NCBI GenBank assembly: GCA_028564925.1
Contig: CM053031.1
Location: 160,940,226 to 161,004,225, forward strand
Direction: 5' to 3'
DNA: 64,000 bases
DNA from: Lithobates sylvaticus
Lineage: Eukaryota; Chordata; Amphibia; Anura; Ranidae
Positions within the stretch are counted from its first letter, which is position 1. Each line of letters starts with the position of its first letter. Positions 32,786-42,873 of this stretch are shown here, piece after piece. The notes below the pieces were generated by a model. The model was not told where the DNA came from, did no database searches, and saw only the letters and a list, made by a program, of their open reading frames with translations. The position numbers and the translations under genes are program-made.

Positions 32786-33292
32786 TAGGGATGAGCCGAA
32801 CACCCCCCGGTATGGTTCGCAGCAGAACGAACAGGCAAAAAATGTGTGTGAATATGCAAACACCATTAAAGTCTATGAGACACGAACATGAAAAATCAAA
32901 AGTGCTAATTTTAAAGGCCTATACAGTGCCTTGCAAAAGTATGTACCCCCCTTGTCTTTTTACCTATTTTGTTACATTACAGCCAGAGGCGGCTCTAGGC
33001 TTTGTGAGGCCTTAGGCAAAACTTACACATGAGGCCCCACTCACGCCCATAATGGGAAAAATAATTCCAGCAAGAAAAATGTCTGCAAAAAGATGCACAG
33101 ATCTAGCATACAGGTGATCAGCACCACTTCCAGGGCACCCATCAGACATATGCAGCCAATGCCAGAGGAGGGGGGGAGGGGAAGATGAGAAAGAGAGAGG
33201 GGTGATAGAGAGATCCCTAGCCCTGTCCCTGTCTGCAGCTCCTCCTGTGCCCCATGTCCCAGTCTGCAGTGGTGTGATGCTTGGTACAGTAC

Positions 33293-33397
33293 CTTCTAAG
33301 CCAGCAGGATGTTCATGATGGCCAGCAGCAGGCAGGGTCCATTCTTGTTCCGGGTGGGGACAGTGTTCTCCTCCTTACAGAGGATCTGTTTGCTGTG
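33293..33397 (-). pseudogene. Captured exon fragment of a MINDY1/2-like deubiquitinase
   Basis: Minus-strand frame reads SHSKQILCKEENTV, then RNKNGPCLLLAIMNILL, a stop in place of Trp, and Lys, followed by GT (33292-33291) like a splice donor. MINDY-1/2 proteins have Y-H-V-K-W-I-Q-W-K-E-E-N-T ... N-E-N-G-P-C-P-L-L-A-I-M-N-I-L ... W-K here; the Cys in NGPC is the catalytic nucleophile for cleaving Lys48-linked ubiquitin chains. Two single codons are missing and one Trp is a stop, so the piece is a relic. It lies within a hAT-type element, which implies capture of host DNA. The identification is from memory of the family. Confidence 0.6.
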
Positions 33398-33699
33398 TGA
33401 TTGAGTGGTCCCTGGCCGCCAGCACCTTCTGCCCGTCTTTGGTTTCTGGGCCCCAGTCAGCCTGTCCTTCGGTCCTGGGAGGTCTTCAGAGCTCTTCTCC
33501 CTCCAGGGCTATCAGTCCTTGCTGCCGATGATGCTCACCTTCCCCACCAGGCCCAGACTGGGACAAAAAAAAGGGGCCTAGGTATTTTAGACTGAGCAGT
33601 CCATGAGACTGGTCCCCTCCCCGCTCTCCATCCTGACAGATCCCCTGCAAAAGCCGGTGGGAGAAAGGAGACCGGAACCTTGCAGAGCTGCAGGAGGTG

Positions 33700-35640
33700 A
33701 GGGGGGCCGAGAAAGAGCACAGGGGTGTCGGATAGCATGGGAGTGAGGCGGAGAGCACTGGGGGGGAGTAGAGAGCAGGTGGGCTGAGAGCACTGAGGGG
33801 GTGTAGAGCAGGGGGGCAGAGAGTAGGGGGAGATGGAGAGCACTGGTGGGGCAGAGAGCACGGGTGTGGGGGGGGGCAGAGAGCACTGGGGGGCAAAGAG
33901 AATGGGGATGGAGAGCACAGGAGCTGGGGAGCACTGTGGGTGTAGAGCACTAGGGAGAGGAGCCAGGGAGCACATGGGGGGCGGAGAGCGCGGTGCAGCG
34001 GAAAGCACTGGGGGAGCCAGGGAGCACATGGGGGGCAGAGAGCACTGGGGGAGCTGAAGAGAACTGTGAGGGGGAGCTGGAAAGCATGGTGGGGTGGAGT
34101 GTATGGAGGGGTGGAACTAGAGAGCACGGTGGGGTGGAGAGCATGGGGGGCAGGCAGAGAGCACTGTGTGGGGACCGGAGAGCACAGTGCGGTGAAAAGC
34201 ACTGGGGGAACCAGGGAACATATGGGAGGGGGCAAAAATCACTGGGGGAGCTGAAGAGCACTGGAAAGCAAAGGTGATGTGGAGAGCAGTTGGGGGGCTG
34301 AGAGCACGGTGGGACCAAGAGCATGGTGGGGTGGAGCAGGGGAGCACATGGGGGGAACCAAGAGCATGGTGGGGTGGAGAGCACAGAGAGGGTGGAGGAG
34401 ATCATGGAGGGGAACTGGAGAGCACAGTGTGGTGGAGAGCACTAGGGAGGGGAGCAGAGAGCACTGGGGGAGCTGGAAGGTCAGGTGGAGAGCATGGGGG
34501 GGTTGACTGAGAGTCAGAGCATGGGGGGGTGGAGAGCAGGTGGGGGGACAGAGAGCATGGTGGGGTGGAGAGCAGGTGGGGGACTGAGAGCATGGTGGGG
34601 TGGGGAGCAGGTGGGGGGACTGAGAGCATGGTGGGGTGGGGAGCAGATGGGGGGGACAGAGCATGAGGGGACTGAGAGCATGGTGGGGTGGGGAGCAGAT
34701 AGGGGGGACAGAGCGTGGTGGGGAGCAGATGGGGGGACTGAGAGCGTGGTGGGGAGCAGATAGGGGGGGACTGAGAGCATGGTGGGGTGGGGTGGGGACT
34801 GAAAGCATGGTGGGGTGGGGAGCAGATGGGGGGACAGAGCATGGTGGGGTAGGGAGCAGATGGGGGACTAAGAGCATGGTGGGGTGCAGGTGGTGGGGTG
34901 GGGAGCAGATGGGGGGGGACAGAGCATGGTGGGGTGGGGAGCAGATGGGGGGACTGAGAGCATGGTGAGGTGGGGTGAAGATGGGGGGACTGAGAGCATG
35001 GTGGGGTGGGGAGCAGATGGGGGGGGACAGAGCATGGTGGGGTGGGGAGCAGATGGGGGGACTGAGAGCATGGTGGGTGGGGAGCAGATGGGGGGACAGA
35101 GCATGGTGGGGAGCAGATGGGGGGGGACTGAGAGCATGGTGGGGTGGGGAGCAGATGGGGGGGGGCTGAGAGCATGGTGGGGTGGGGAGCAGATGGGGGG
35201 GGACTGAGAGCATGGTGGGGTGGGGAGCAGATGGGGGGGACTGAGAACATGGTTTGGAGCAGATGGTGGGGTGGGGAGCAGATGGGGGGACTAAGAGCAT
35301 GGTGGGGTGGGGAGAAGATGGGGGGACTGAGAGCATGGTGGGGTGGGGAGCAGATGGGGGGGGGGACTGAGAGCATGGTGGGGTGGGGAGCAGATGGGGG
35401 GGCTGAGAGCATGGTGGGGAGCAGATGGTGGGGTGGGGAGCAGATGGGGGGACTGAGAGCATGGTGGGGAGCAGATGGGGGGACTGAGAGCATGGTGGGG
35501 AGCAGATGGGGGGACTGAGAGCATGGTGGGGAGCACAGGGGAAGACCATGGGGCGGAGCAAGGGAGCACAGACAGAGAGCATTGGAAGGGGGACAGAGAG
35601 CATTGGATGGGGGGGCCGAGATTGTGGGGTGGAGAGCAGA
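33700..35640. repeat. G-rich minisatellite, about 37-bp unit
   Basis: Irregular units like gagagcatggtggggtgggg plus agcagatggggggact, best ordered from 34500 to 35530, degenerate to the left. The plus strand is dense in G runs of four to eight, separated by short loops, so G-quadruplex formation is likely. Two frames on the minus strand stay open for about 500 codons each, rich in Pro, Ser, His and Leu, because the unit lacks stops; these are not taken as genes. Confidence 0.9.
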
Positions 35641-35701
35641 GTCGGCCGGAGGAGAAAATGGGGGGGCGGAGCCAGGGGGCAGCAAAAAAAAAAGCTGGAT
35701 A

Positions 35702-35925
35702 GGAGGTGCATTCAGCCCTCCTGTGCTCCTGGATAGGAGGAGCGGCGGAGCTGCTGCATATAGAAGAATTGATCTTTCCATATTCCTCCTGCAGCCGGTG
35801 AATGCTTGTTTCAGCTCTCCCCTGCAAACATTTAGCGGCTGCAGGAGGAATATGGAAAGATCAATTCTATATGCAGCGGCTCCGCGGCTCCTCCTATCCA
35901 GGAGCACAGGAGGGCTGCATGGTCA
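35702..35925. repeat. Inverted repeat, about 90-bp arms
   Basis: The text at 35718-35805 (taggaggagcggcggagctg ... attcctcctgcagc) is mirrored by 35835-35915 (gctgcaggaggaat ... ggctcctccta), with a spacer of about 30 bp. Confidence 0.8.
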
Positions 35926-36619
35926 GACTTCACTTTCTCTCCAGGCGGCATCATATCGGATCCATGTAAGCTCCGCTCCTTCCCCTTCACACACACGCAC
36001 GCCTTGCTGAGATCGCACCTGTGTGAGTCTGGTGCTGACCTTGCTGTCCCGCTCCCCGCACGTGTTGCCACCAGACTGCTCCATCATGTTTGGCCAAGGG
36101 GGCCCTCAAGCAGTGCCTGATTGGTCATGGAGTCCCGGCGGCGGCGGCGGGGGGGGGGGGGGAGGTGGAGCCGCTGGCCATTACTAATGATAACAGGCAA
36201 ACTAGGCGGCCACGAGGCCCCTGTGAGTGCGAGGCCTTAAGCCGCCGCCTAGTTTGCCTAATTAGAGAGCCGCCTCTGATTACAGCCTTTAGTTCAATGT
36301 TTTTTTAATCTGAATTATATGTGATGGATCAGAACACAATAGTCTTGGTGAAGTAAAATTAGAAAAATATATACATAAAACTATTTTTCAGAAATAAAAA
36401 ACTGATAATTGGACGTATGTATTCACCCCCCTTTGTTATGAAGCCCATAAAAAGCTCTGGTGCAACCAATTACCTTCAGAAGTCACATAATTAGTGACAT
36501 GATGTCCACCTTTGTGCAATCTAAGTGCCACATAATCTGTCATTAGATATACACATCTTTTTGAAAGGCCCCAGAGGCTGCAACACCTAAGTAAGAGGCA
36601 CCACTAACCAAACATTGCC

Positions 36620-37167
36620 ATGAAGACCAATGAAATCTCCAAACAAGTAAGGGACAATGTTGTTGAGAAGTACAACTCAGGGTTAGGTTAGAAACAAATA
36701 TCCAAAGCTTTGATGATCCCTAAGAGCACCATCAAATCTATCATAACCAAATGGAAAGAACATGGCACAGCAGCAAACCTGCCAAGAGACAGCCGCACAA
36801 CAAAACTCATGGAAGCAAGGAGGGCATTAATCAGAGAGGCCACACAGAGACCTAAGGTAACTGGAGCTGCAGAGTTCCACAGCAGAGACCGGAGTATCTG
36901 TACATAGGATGACAATACACTCAATAGAGTTGGGCTTTATGGCAGAGTGGCCAGAAGAAAGACATTACTTTCAGCAAAAAACAAAATGGCACGTTTTCAG
37001 TTTGCGAAAAGGCATGTAAGAGAGTCCCAAAAGGTATGGAGGAAGGTGCTCTGGTCTGATGAGACTAAAATGGAACTTTTTGGCCATCAAAGAAAACGCT
37101 ATGTCTGGCGCAAACCCAACACACCACATCACCCAAAGAACACCATACCCCTTAGTGAAACATGGTG
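36620..37167 (+). pseudogene. Tc1 transposase, N-terminal and central part
   Basis: Starts MKTNEISKQVRDNVVEKYNS and has the helix-turn-helix block IPKSTIKSIITKWKEHGT, then after broken frames FAKRHVRESQKVWRKVLWSD and ETKMELFGHQRKRYVWRKP. WSDETK carries a catalytic Asp of the DDE domain. There is an in-frame stop just after NSGLG (about 36688) and others near 36906 and beyond. The gene is cut at GTGGCAGC (37168-37175) by a hAT element and continues at 40030. Confidence 0.8.
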
Positions 37168-37175
37168 GTGGCAGC

Positions 37176-40029
37176 TAGGGATGAGCCGAACCCCCCCCCC
37201 CCCCCCGTTCTGCTCGCACCAGAACCCGCGAACGGACCTAAAGTCCGTGCGAGCTTTAGAACCCTATTAGTTATAATGGATGCGAACGTTCGAAATTAAA
37301 AGTGCTAATTTTAAAGGCTAATATGCATGTTAATGTCATAAAAAGTGTTTGGGGACCTGGGTCCTGCCCCAGGGGACATGTATCAATGCAAAAAATTTTT
37401 TTAAAAACGGACGTTTTTTCAGGAGCAGTAATTTAATAATGCTTAAATTGAAACAATAAAAGTGTAATATTCCTTTAAATTTCGTACCTGGGGGGTGTCT
37501 ATAGTATGCATGTACAGGGGCGCATGTTTCCCGTGTTTAGAACTGTCTCTGCGCAAAGTGTCATTTTTGAAAGTAAAAAAGCTATTTAAAATCACTTGCG
37601 GCTAATGTTAATTGACGGCTCCCGTAATACAGAGAACAGTCATTCATTGAAACTCATTCATAAAAAAAAGTCATTGATAAAAAATAAAAAAAATAAAGCG
37701 TAGGGGTCCCCCCAAATTCAATAACCAGGCCCTTCAGGTCTGGGATGGATATTAAGGGGAACCCCAGCCAAAAAAAAAAAATGGCGTGGGGTCCCCCTCA
37801 AAATCCATACCAGACCCTTGAGGTCTGGTATGGATTTTAAGGGGAACCCTAGCCAAAAAAAATGGCGTGGGGTCCCCCTCAAAATCCATACCAGACCCTT
37901 ATCCGAGCACGCAACCTGGCAGGCCGCAGGAAAAGAGGGGGGGACGAGAGCGGCCCCCCCTCCCGCCTGAACCGTACCAGGCCACATGCCCTCAACATTG
38001 GGAGGATGCTTTGGGGGTCTAAGACCCCTAAAGCACCTTTTCCCCATGTTGATGAGGACAAGGGCCTCTTCCCCACAACCCTGGCCATTGGTTGTGGGGG
38101 TCTGCGGGCGGGGGGCTTATCGGAATCTGGAAGCCCCCTTTAACAAGGGGACCCCCAGATCCCGCCCCCCCCCCTGTGTGAAATGGTAAGGGGGTACAAA
38201 AGTACCCCTACCATTTCACCAAAAAAGTGGCAAAAATTGTAAAAATGACAGGAGACGGTCTTTGACAATTCCTTTATTAAAATCTTCTTTCTTCTTTCTT
38301 CATCCTTCGGTTTCTTCATCTTCTCTTTCCGTCATCTTCTTTCATCTTCTTCCATCTTCTTCTTCATCCGATCCGCTTCTTCTTGCGCTGGTCTTCTCGT
38401 CCTTCTCGTCCGGCATCTTCTTCCGTCGGCGTCGGCGTCGGTGTCTTCTTGGGCCGCTCCGCGCAATGGGAGGCTCCCGCTGTGTGAGGCTCCGCTCCGT
38501 CTGACAGGTCTTTTAAAACGGAGGGCACATGGTGACCCCGCCCCCCTCTGACGTCATGGGGAAAGCCATCATGGAATTCCCCATGACGTCCCCGTGCGTC
38601 AGAGGGGGCGGGGTCACCAGGTGCCCTCCATTATAAAAGACCTGTCAGACGGAGCGGAGCCTCACACAGCGGGAGCCTCCCATTGCGCGGAGGGGCCCAA
38701 GAAGAGACAGAGACACCGACGCCGACGGAAGAAGATGCCGGACGAGAAGGACGAGAAGACCAGCGCAAGAAGAAGCGGATCGGAGGAAGAAGAAAATGGA
38801 AGAAGAAGATGGAAGAAGATGACGAAAGGAGAAGATGAAGAAACCGAAGGATGAAGAAAGAAGAAAGAAGATTTTAATAAAGGAATTGTCAAAGACTGTC
38901 TCCTGTAATTTTTACAATTTTTGCCACTTTTTTGGTGAAATGGTAGGGGTACTTTTGTACCCCCTTACCATTTCACACAGGGGGGGGCCGGGATCTGGGG
39001 GTCCCCTTGTTAAAGGGGGCTTCCAGATTCCGATAAGCCCCCCGCCCGCAGACCCCCACAACCACCGGGCACGGTTGTGGGGAAGAGGCCCTTGTCCTCA
39101 TCAACATGGGGACAAGGTGCTTTGGGGGTCTTAGACCCCCAAAGCATCCTCCCAATGTTGAGGGCATGTGGCCTGGTACGGTTCAGGCGGGAGGGGGGCC
39201 GCTCTCGTCCCCCCCTCTTTTCCTGCGGCCTGCCAGGTTGCGTGCTCGGATAAGGGTCTGGTATGGATTTTTGAGGGGGACCACACGCCATTTATTTTTG
39301 GCTAGGGTTCCCCTTAAAATCCATACCAGACCTCCAGGGTCTGGTATGGATTTTGAGGGGGACCCTACGCCATTTTTTTTTTTTTTTTTGGCTGGGGTTC
39401 CCCTTAATATCCATCCCAGACCTAAAGGGCATGGTTATTGAATTTGGGGGGACCCCCACGCTTTTTTTTTGTTTTTTATTAATGAATGACAGTTCTCTGT
39501 GTTACAGGAGCCATCAATTCATTAGCCGCGAGTGCTTTTAAATAGCTTTTTTCCTGCAAAAATTACACTTTTTTGCAGGGAAAGTTCTAAGCACAGGAAA
39601 CCTGCCCCCCTTCACAGGCCACCTATAGACACCCCCCAGATGTGATACTGCAATGCTGTTCTAACAGCACGCACACACATATCCCCAGAAATAGAGCACA
39701 TATTGTCAGCAGCACACTGACACGCTGACACTGACTGAAACAGAATATGCGCCGGCGGCCTCTTATACCGTGGGGCGTGTACTAAATCCCCGGAGCTATA
39801 ATTGGCTACAGGCATCCTGCCTGTAGCCAATTATGGCTCTCCTCGCTGCCGGCGCTGTGATTGGCCAAGCATGCGGGGGTCAGTCATCAGCCAGCATTGC
39901 ACTGCGCGGGCCGCTCGCATCACACGAATTTGATGCGAGCGGCCCCAATAGTTCTGGGCTCGCCGAGCGAGCGAACGCCCGGTGCTCGATTCGAACATGG
40001 GTTTGAATCGAACACCGGGCCCATCCTTA
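37176..40029. mobile_element. Non-autonomous hAT element, TIR TAGGGATGAGCC, with giant palindrome
   Basis: Ends TAGGGATGAGCC and GGGCCCATCCTTA, flanked by a perfect 8-bp duplication GTGGCAGC (37168-37175 and 40030-40037). Length 2854 bp. The outer parts share text with the big hAT's left end (ggacctgggtcctgccccag). The inner part is a long inverted repeat with a centre near 38568. It encodes no transposase; it would have to be moved by one from the parent hAT family. Confidence 0.85.
37697..39470. repeat. Giant inverted repeat, copy 2
   Basis: Arms of about 865-895 bp meet around 38568 with a loop of about 15 bp (between catgggga and tccccatg). Mirrored blocks include gtgaaatggtaaggggg, aagaagcggatcgga and ctcacacagcgggagcc. 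By eye the arms are well over nine-tenths identical. Confidence 0.88.
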
Positions 40030-40331
40030 GTGGCAGCATCATGCTGTGGGGATGTTTTTCAGCAGTCAGGACTGGGAAACTGATCAGAGTCGAGGGAAAG
40101 ATGGATGGTGCTAAATACAGAGATATTCTTGAGCAAAACCTGTACCACTCTGTGTGTGATTTGAGGCTACGATGGAGGTTCACCTTCCAGCAGGACAATG
40201 ACCCCAAACACACTGCTAAAGCAAAACTTGAGTGGTTTAAGGGGAAACATGAAAATGTGTTGGGATGGCCTAATCAAAGCCCAGACCTCAATCCAATAGA
40301 AAATCTGTGGTCAGACTTAAAGATTGAATAA
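40030..40331 (+). pseudogene. Tc1 transposase, C-terminal half (first copy)
   Basis: Resumes with [54 protein letters not shown] and [17 protein letters not shown]. The catalytic DNDPKHTA and the Glu of NPIENLW are both present. It ends at a stop where unrelated A/T-rich DNA starts, so the last part and terminal repeat are missing from this copy. Confidence 0.8.
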
Positions 40332-41208
40332 ATAAAAAATAATATCTCCGCTCTACCAGGATATCAATACACAATGGAACACTAGCTGCAGCAGACACCG
40401 AATTGGTCAAACCGTACCAGCAAAAAATAAATAAAAAATAAATATATGGTGTTGTGCTCTAGTGAAAAATACTACCATTAATAAAGTGCTAAATTAATTA
40501 ATGTGCTATATAAAGTGACATAACGTGCAATATTACATATAAAGTGACATCGCATGTGCAAAAATGCATAAAGTTGCTACATAATCACATATCCTTCAAA
40601 TTATATAGAATAGGGTAAATAAAGGTGCTAATGCTGACACAATATGGGGTAAAGTCCAACAGTGCACATATACATCCTGAGAAAATGTAAAAATTAAAAT
40701 GCAGTAAAGTGCTGTGCACCAAGTGACAGTCAGTGAAAATGCAGTCTTTCAGTGCATAGGTAATGTGAATCCTCTTCAGTGTGTTAAACACCTCAAATAT
40801 GCAGTGGCTACCTTACCTTACTGCTGTAAGGTAACAGCGTGTTGTAACAGATGGTGGTGGTCAGTAAATCCTCCAATGACTCGCATCCGTTGTTCCTCTT
40901 GTGTAGTAGTGGCCAGGGGAAGCATCAATGGACTAGATATCCTAATATACCTTGGTAGCCTGATGTATGATCCTCATATATAATGATAGGTTATCTCTAT
41001 ATGCCTCAGTGACAGTAGACAGCCTCCCAGGTCTGTAAACATAGAGTAAAGAGGAGAAGGGGGACCCAAATCGAGAAGTATGTAATCACAGATATTTATT
41101 TTAGGTTGCAAGTTTAAAAGTACTCACATAGTGAACAGATAAAAAAAACATGATAAAAACGAGCAGCGAGCTCGTGGCCTGACGTCACTGTGTAAGCCAA
41201 TCCAATCA
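40332..41208. other. A/T-rich PLE-tail-like insert between two Tc1 pieces
   Basis: No coding signal. Repeated phrases such as aaagtgacata and acttagtgctatat-like text and the general composition resemble PLE tails. It separates two overlapping copies of the Tc1 3' half. Confidence 0.4.
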
Positions 41209-41708
41209 CATCACCCAAAGAACACCATCCCCACAGTGAAACGTGGTGGTGGCAGCATCATGCTGTGGGGTTGTTTTTCAGTAGTCGGGACTGGGAAACT
41301 GGTCAGAGTTGAGGGAAAGATGGATGGTGCTAAATGCAGGGATAATCTAGAGCAAAACCTCTACCACTCTGTGTGTGATTTGAGGCTAGGATGGAGGTTC
41401 ACCTTCCAGCAGAACAATGACCCTTGAGTGGTTTAAGGGGAAACATGTAAATGTGTTGGAATGGCCTAGTCAAAGCCCAGACCTCAATCCAATAAAAAAT
41501 CTGTGGTCAGACTTAAAAATTGCTGTTTTTCTGTTATTTTGTCCTATTTGTTGTTTGCTTCACAATAAAAAAAACTACATCTTCAAAGTTGTGGGCATGT
41601 TCTGTAAATTAAATGATGCAAATCCTCAAACAATCCATGTTAATTCCAGGTTGTGAGGCAACAAAACATGAAAAATGCCAAGTGGGTGAATACTTTTGCA
41701 AGGCACTG
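41209..41708 (+). pseudogene. Tc1 transposase C-terminal half (second copy) and right terminal repeat
   Basis: Repeats the region from acatcacccaaagaacacc to [16 protein letters not shown], about one difference per ten bases from the copy at 40030-40331 plus its 5' neighbour, with a deletion that removes part of the DNDPKHTA block. Beyond it lie the transposase end and the right terminal repeat at 41675-41708. Confidence 0.75.
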
Positions 41709-41898
41709 TATGCAAGTTATTGCCGTAAAATGTGTATTGGGACTCAGGTACTGCCCCCGGGTACATCCCCACAGGATCAATGTAAAAAAACTTTTTAAAA
41801 ACTGCAGTTTTTTCAGGAGCAGTGATTTTAATAATGCTTAAAGTGAAACAATAAAAATGAAATATTCCTTTAAGTATCATGCCTGGGGGGTCCCCTTA

Positions 41899-42280
41899 GG
41901 GCTCTTTCACAGGGATGTGTCCATGTACGGAGTCCGCTCTGCTCAGTGGGGGATCGCTCCGCCGATCCCCACTGAGCAGGCAGATGACAGGTCTGTCTCT
42001 GCACTCTGTGCAGCCACGGACCTGTCAGAGTGCTGCTCTCCCCTATGGGGGATCGGATGACAATGGACCGTAGAGTCCGACGTCACCCGATCCGATCCGC
42101 AGACGGATAGAAAAATAGGGTTTTCCTCCGTCACACTTTTTCAGATCGGAGCGGGTCGGATGTCAGTGGACATGTCACCGCTGACATCCGATGCTCCATA
42201 GAGGTCTATGGAGTGTCCGTTCAGGTCCGCTTAAAAAACTGACAGGCGGACCTGAACGATCCGTCCGTGTGAAAGGGGCC
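41899..42280. mobile_element. Harbinger-type MITE, 382 bp
   Basis: Ends GGGCTCTTTCACA and TGTGAAAGGGGCC, flanked by TTA at 41896-41898 and 42281-42283, the 3-bp duplication of Harbinger elements. The body contains a hairpin at 41935-41985 and is CpG-rich. No coding sequence. Confidence 0.78.
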
Positions 42281-42433
42281 TTAGTCTGCCTGTAAAGTAG
42301 CACATCTTTCCCATGTTCAAAACAGTCCCGCAGCAAAATTGCATTTCTAAAGGAAAACATTTCATTTAAAATTGCTTGGATCCCAGCAATATACATAAAA
42401 AATCATTGAAAAAAGTGGTGTGCCCCCCCCCCC

Positions 42434-42530
42434 CCAGTCCATTGCCAGGCCCTTCAGGTCTGGTATGGATATTAAGGGGAACCCCGCGCCAATTTATTTT
42501 TTTTAAATGGCGTGGTGGTCCCCCAGACAC
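42434..42530. repeat. Partial copy of the palindrome arm inside the big hAT
   Basis: The text ccaggcccttcaggtctgg followed by tatggatattaaggggaacc and aatggcgtgg corresponds to the outer end of the arms at 30180, 31380, 37725 and 39415. Here it occurs once, unpaired, in the autonomous hAT. Confidence 0.75.
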
Positions 42531-42873
42531 TATATACTCTGAACTGCAGTATATATACTATACAGAGTTCACTATATACTCTGTTAAACAGGGCCAGAAA
42601 ATTTTGGCCTTAGGTGCTGGCAGTGGTGCCACAACACTGTAACCCCTCACAGTTACTTTTGTTGGGCACAGGAACGGGCCCTGCTGTTAAATATTATATC
42701 AAAATATTTCATTACATGCCCCTGTTAAACAGGGGCAGAAAAAATGGGCCTTGAGTGGTGGTGGTGCCCTAAACCAAAAATATTTTTGGAAGCTAGCATC
42801 ATCATGATTGTGGAGAAATAGGATAGGCAGCATAGGCAGCCTTCAAGGGATCCCAGATCCATACCAAATTCAA

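Larger units (their letters stand above)
32984..36278. mobile_element. Non-autonomous hAT-type element, TIR CAGAGGCGGCTCT, with captured gene piece
   Basis: Ends CAGAGGCGGCTCTAGG and AGAGCCGCCTCTG, flanked by the 8-bp duplication ATTACAGC (32976-32983 and 36279-36286). Length 3295 bp. It carries no transposase. Contents in order: a MINDY-like exon fragment (minus strand, 33293-33397), a G-rich minisatellite (about 33700-35640), and an inverted repeat (35702-35925). The perfect duplication suggests a comparatively young insertion. Confidence 0.85.
32924..41708 (+). mobile_element. Tc1 transposon with nested hAT elements and a duplicated 3' half
   Basis: Starts CAGTGCCTTGCAAAAGTATG after TA (32922-32923) and ends CTTTTGCAAGGCACTG before TA (41709-41710). 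Without inserts it would be an ordinary Tc1. It contains a hAT-type element (32984-36278), a second hAT element (37176-40029), and between 40332 and 41208 a PLE-tail-like segment after which about 300 bp of the transposase gene appear a second time. Confidence 0.8.

Noticed and set aside
33486-34235. 249-codon Pro-rich minus-strand frame next to the MINDY-like fragment
   Set aside because: Mostly degenerate minisatellite; only the short part at 33293-33397, in another frame, shows family similarity.
34239-35907. Two minus-strand open frames of about 490-500 codons, Pro/Ser/His-rich
   Set aside because: They overlap each other in different frames and follow from the minisatellite unit lacking stops; no domain, no start context, and the same array is open on the plus strand in pieces.
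40714-40983. Small plus-strand frame of 89 codons as a possible host exon
   Set aside because: Lies in A/T-rich PLE-tail-like DNA, with no splice context and no motif.
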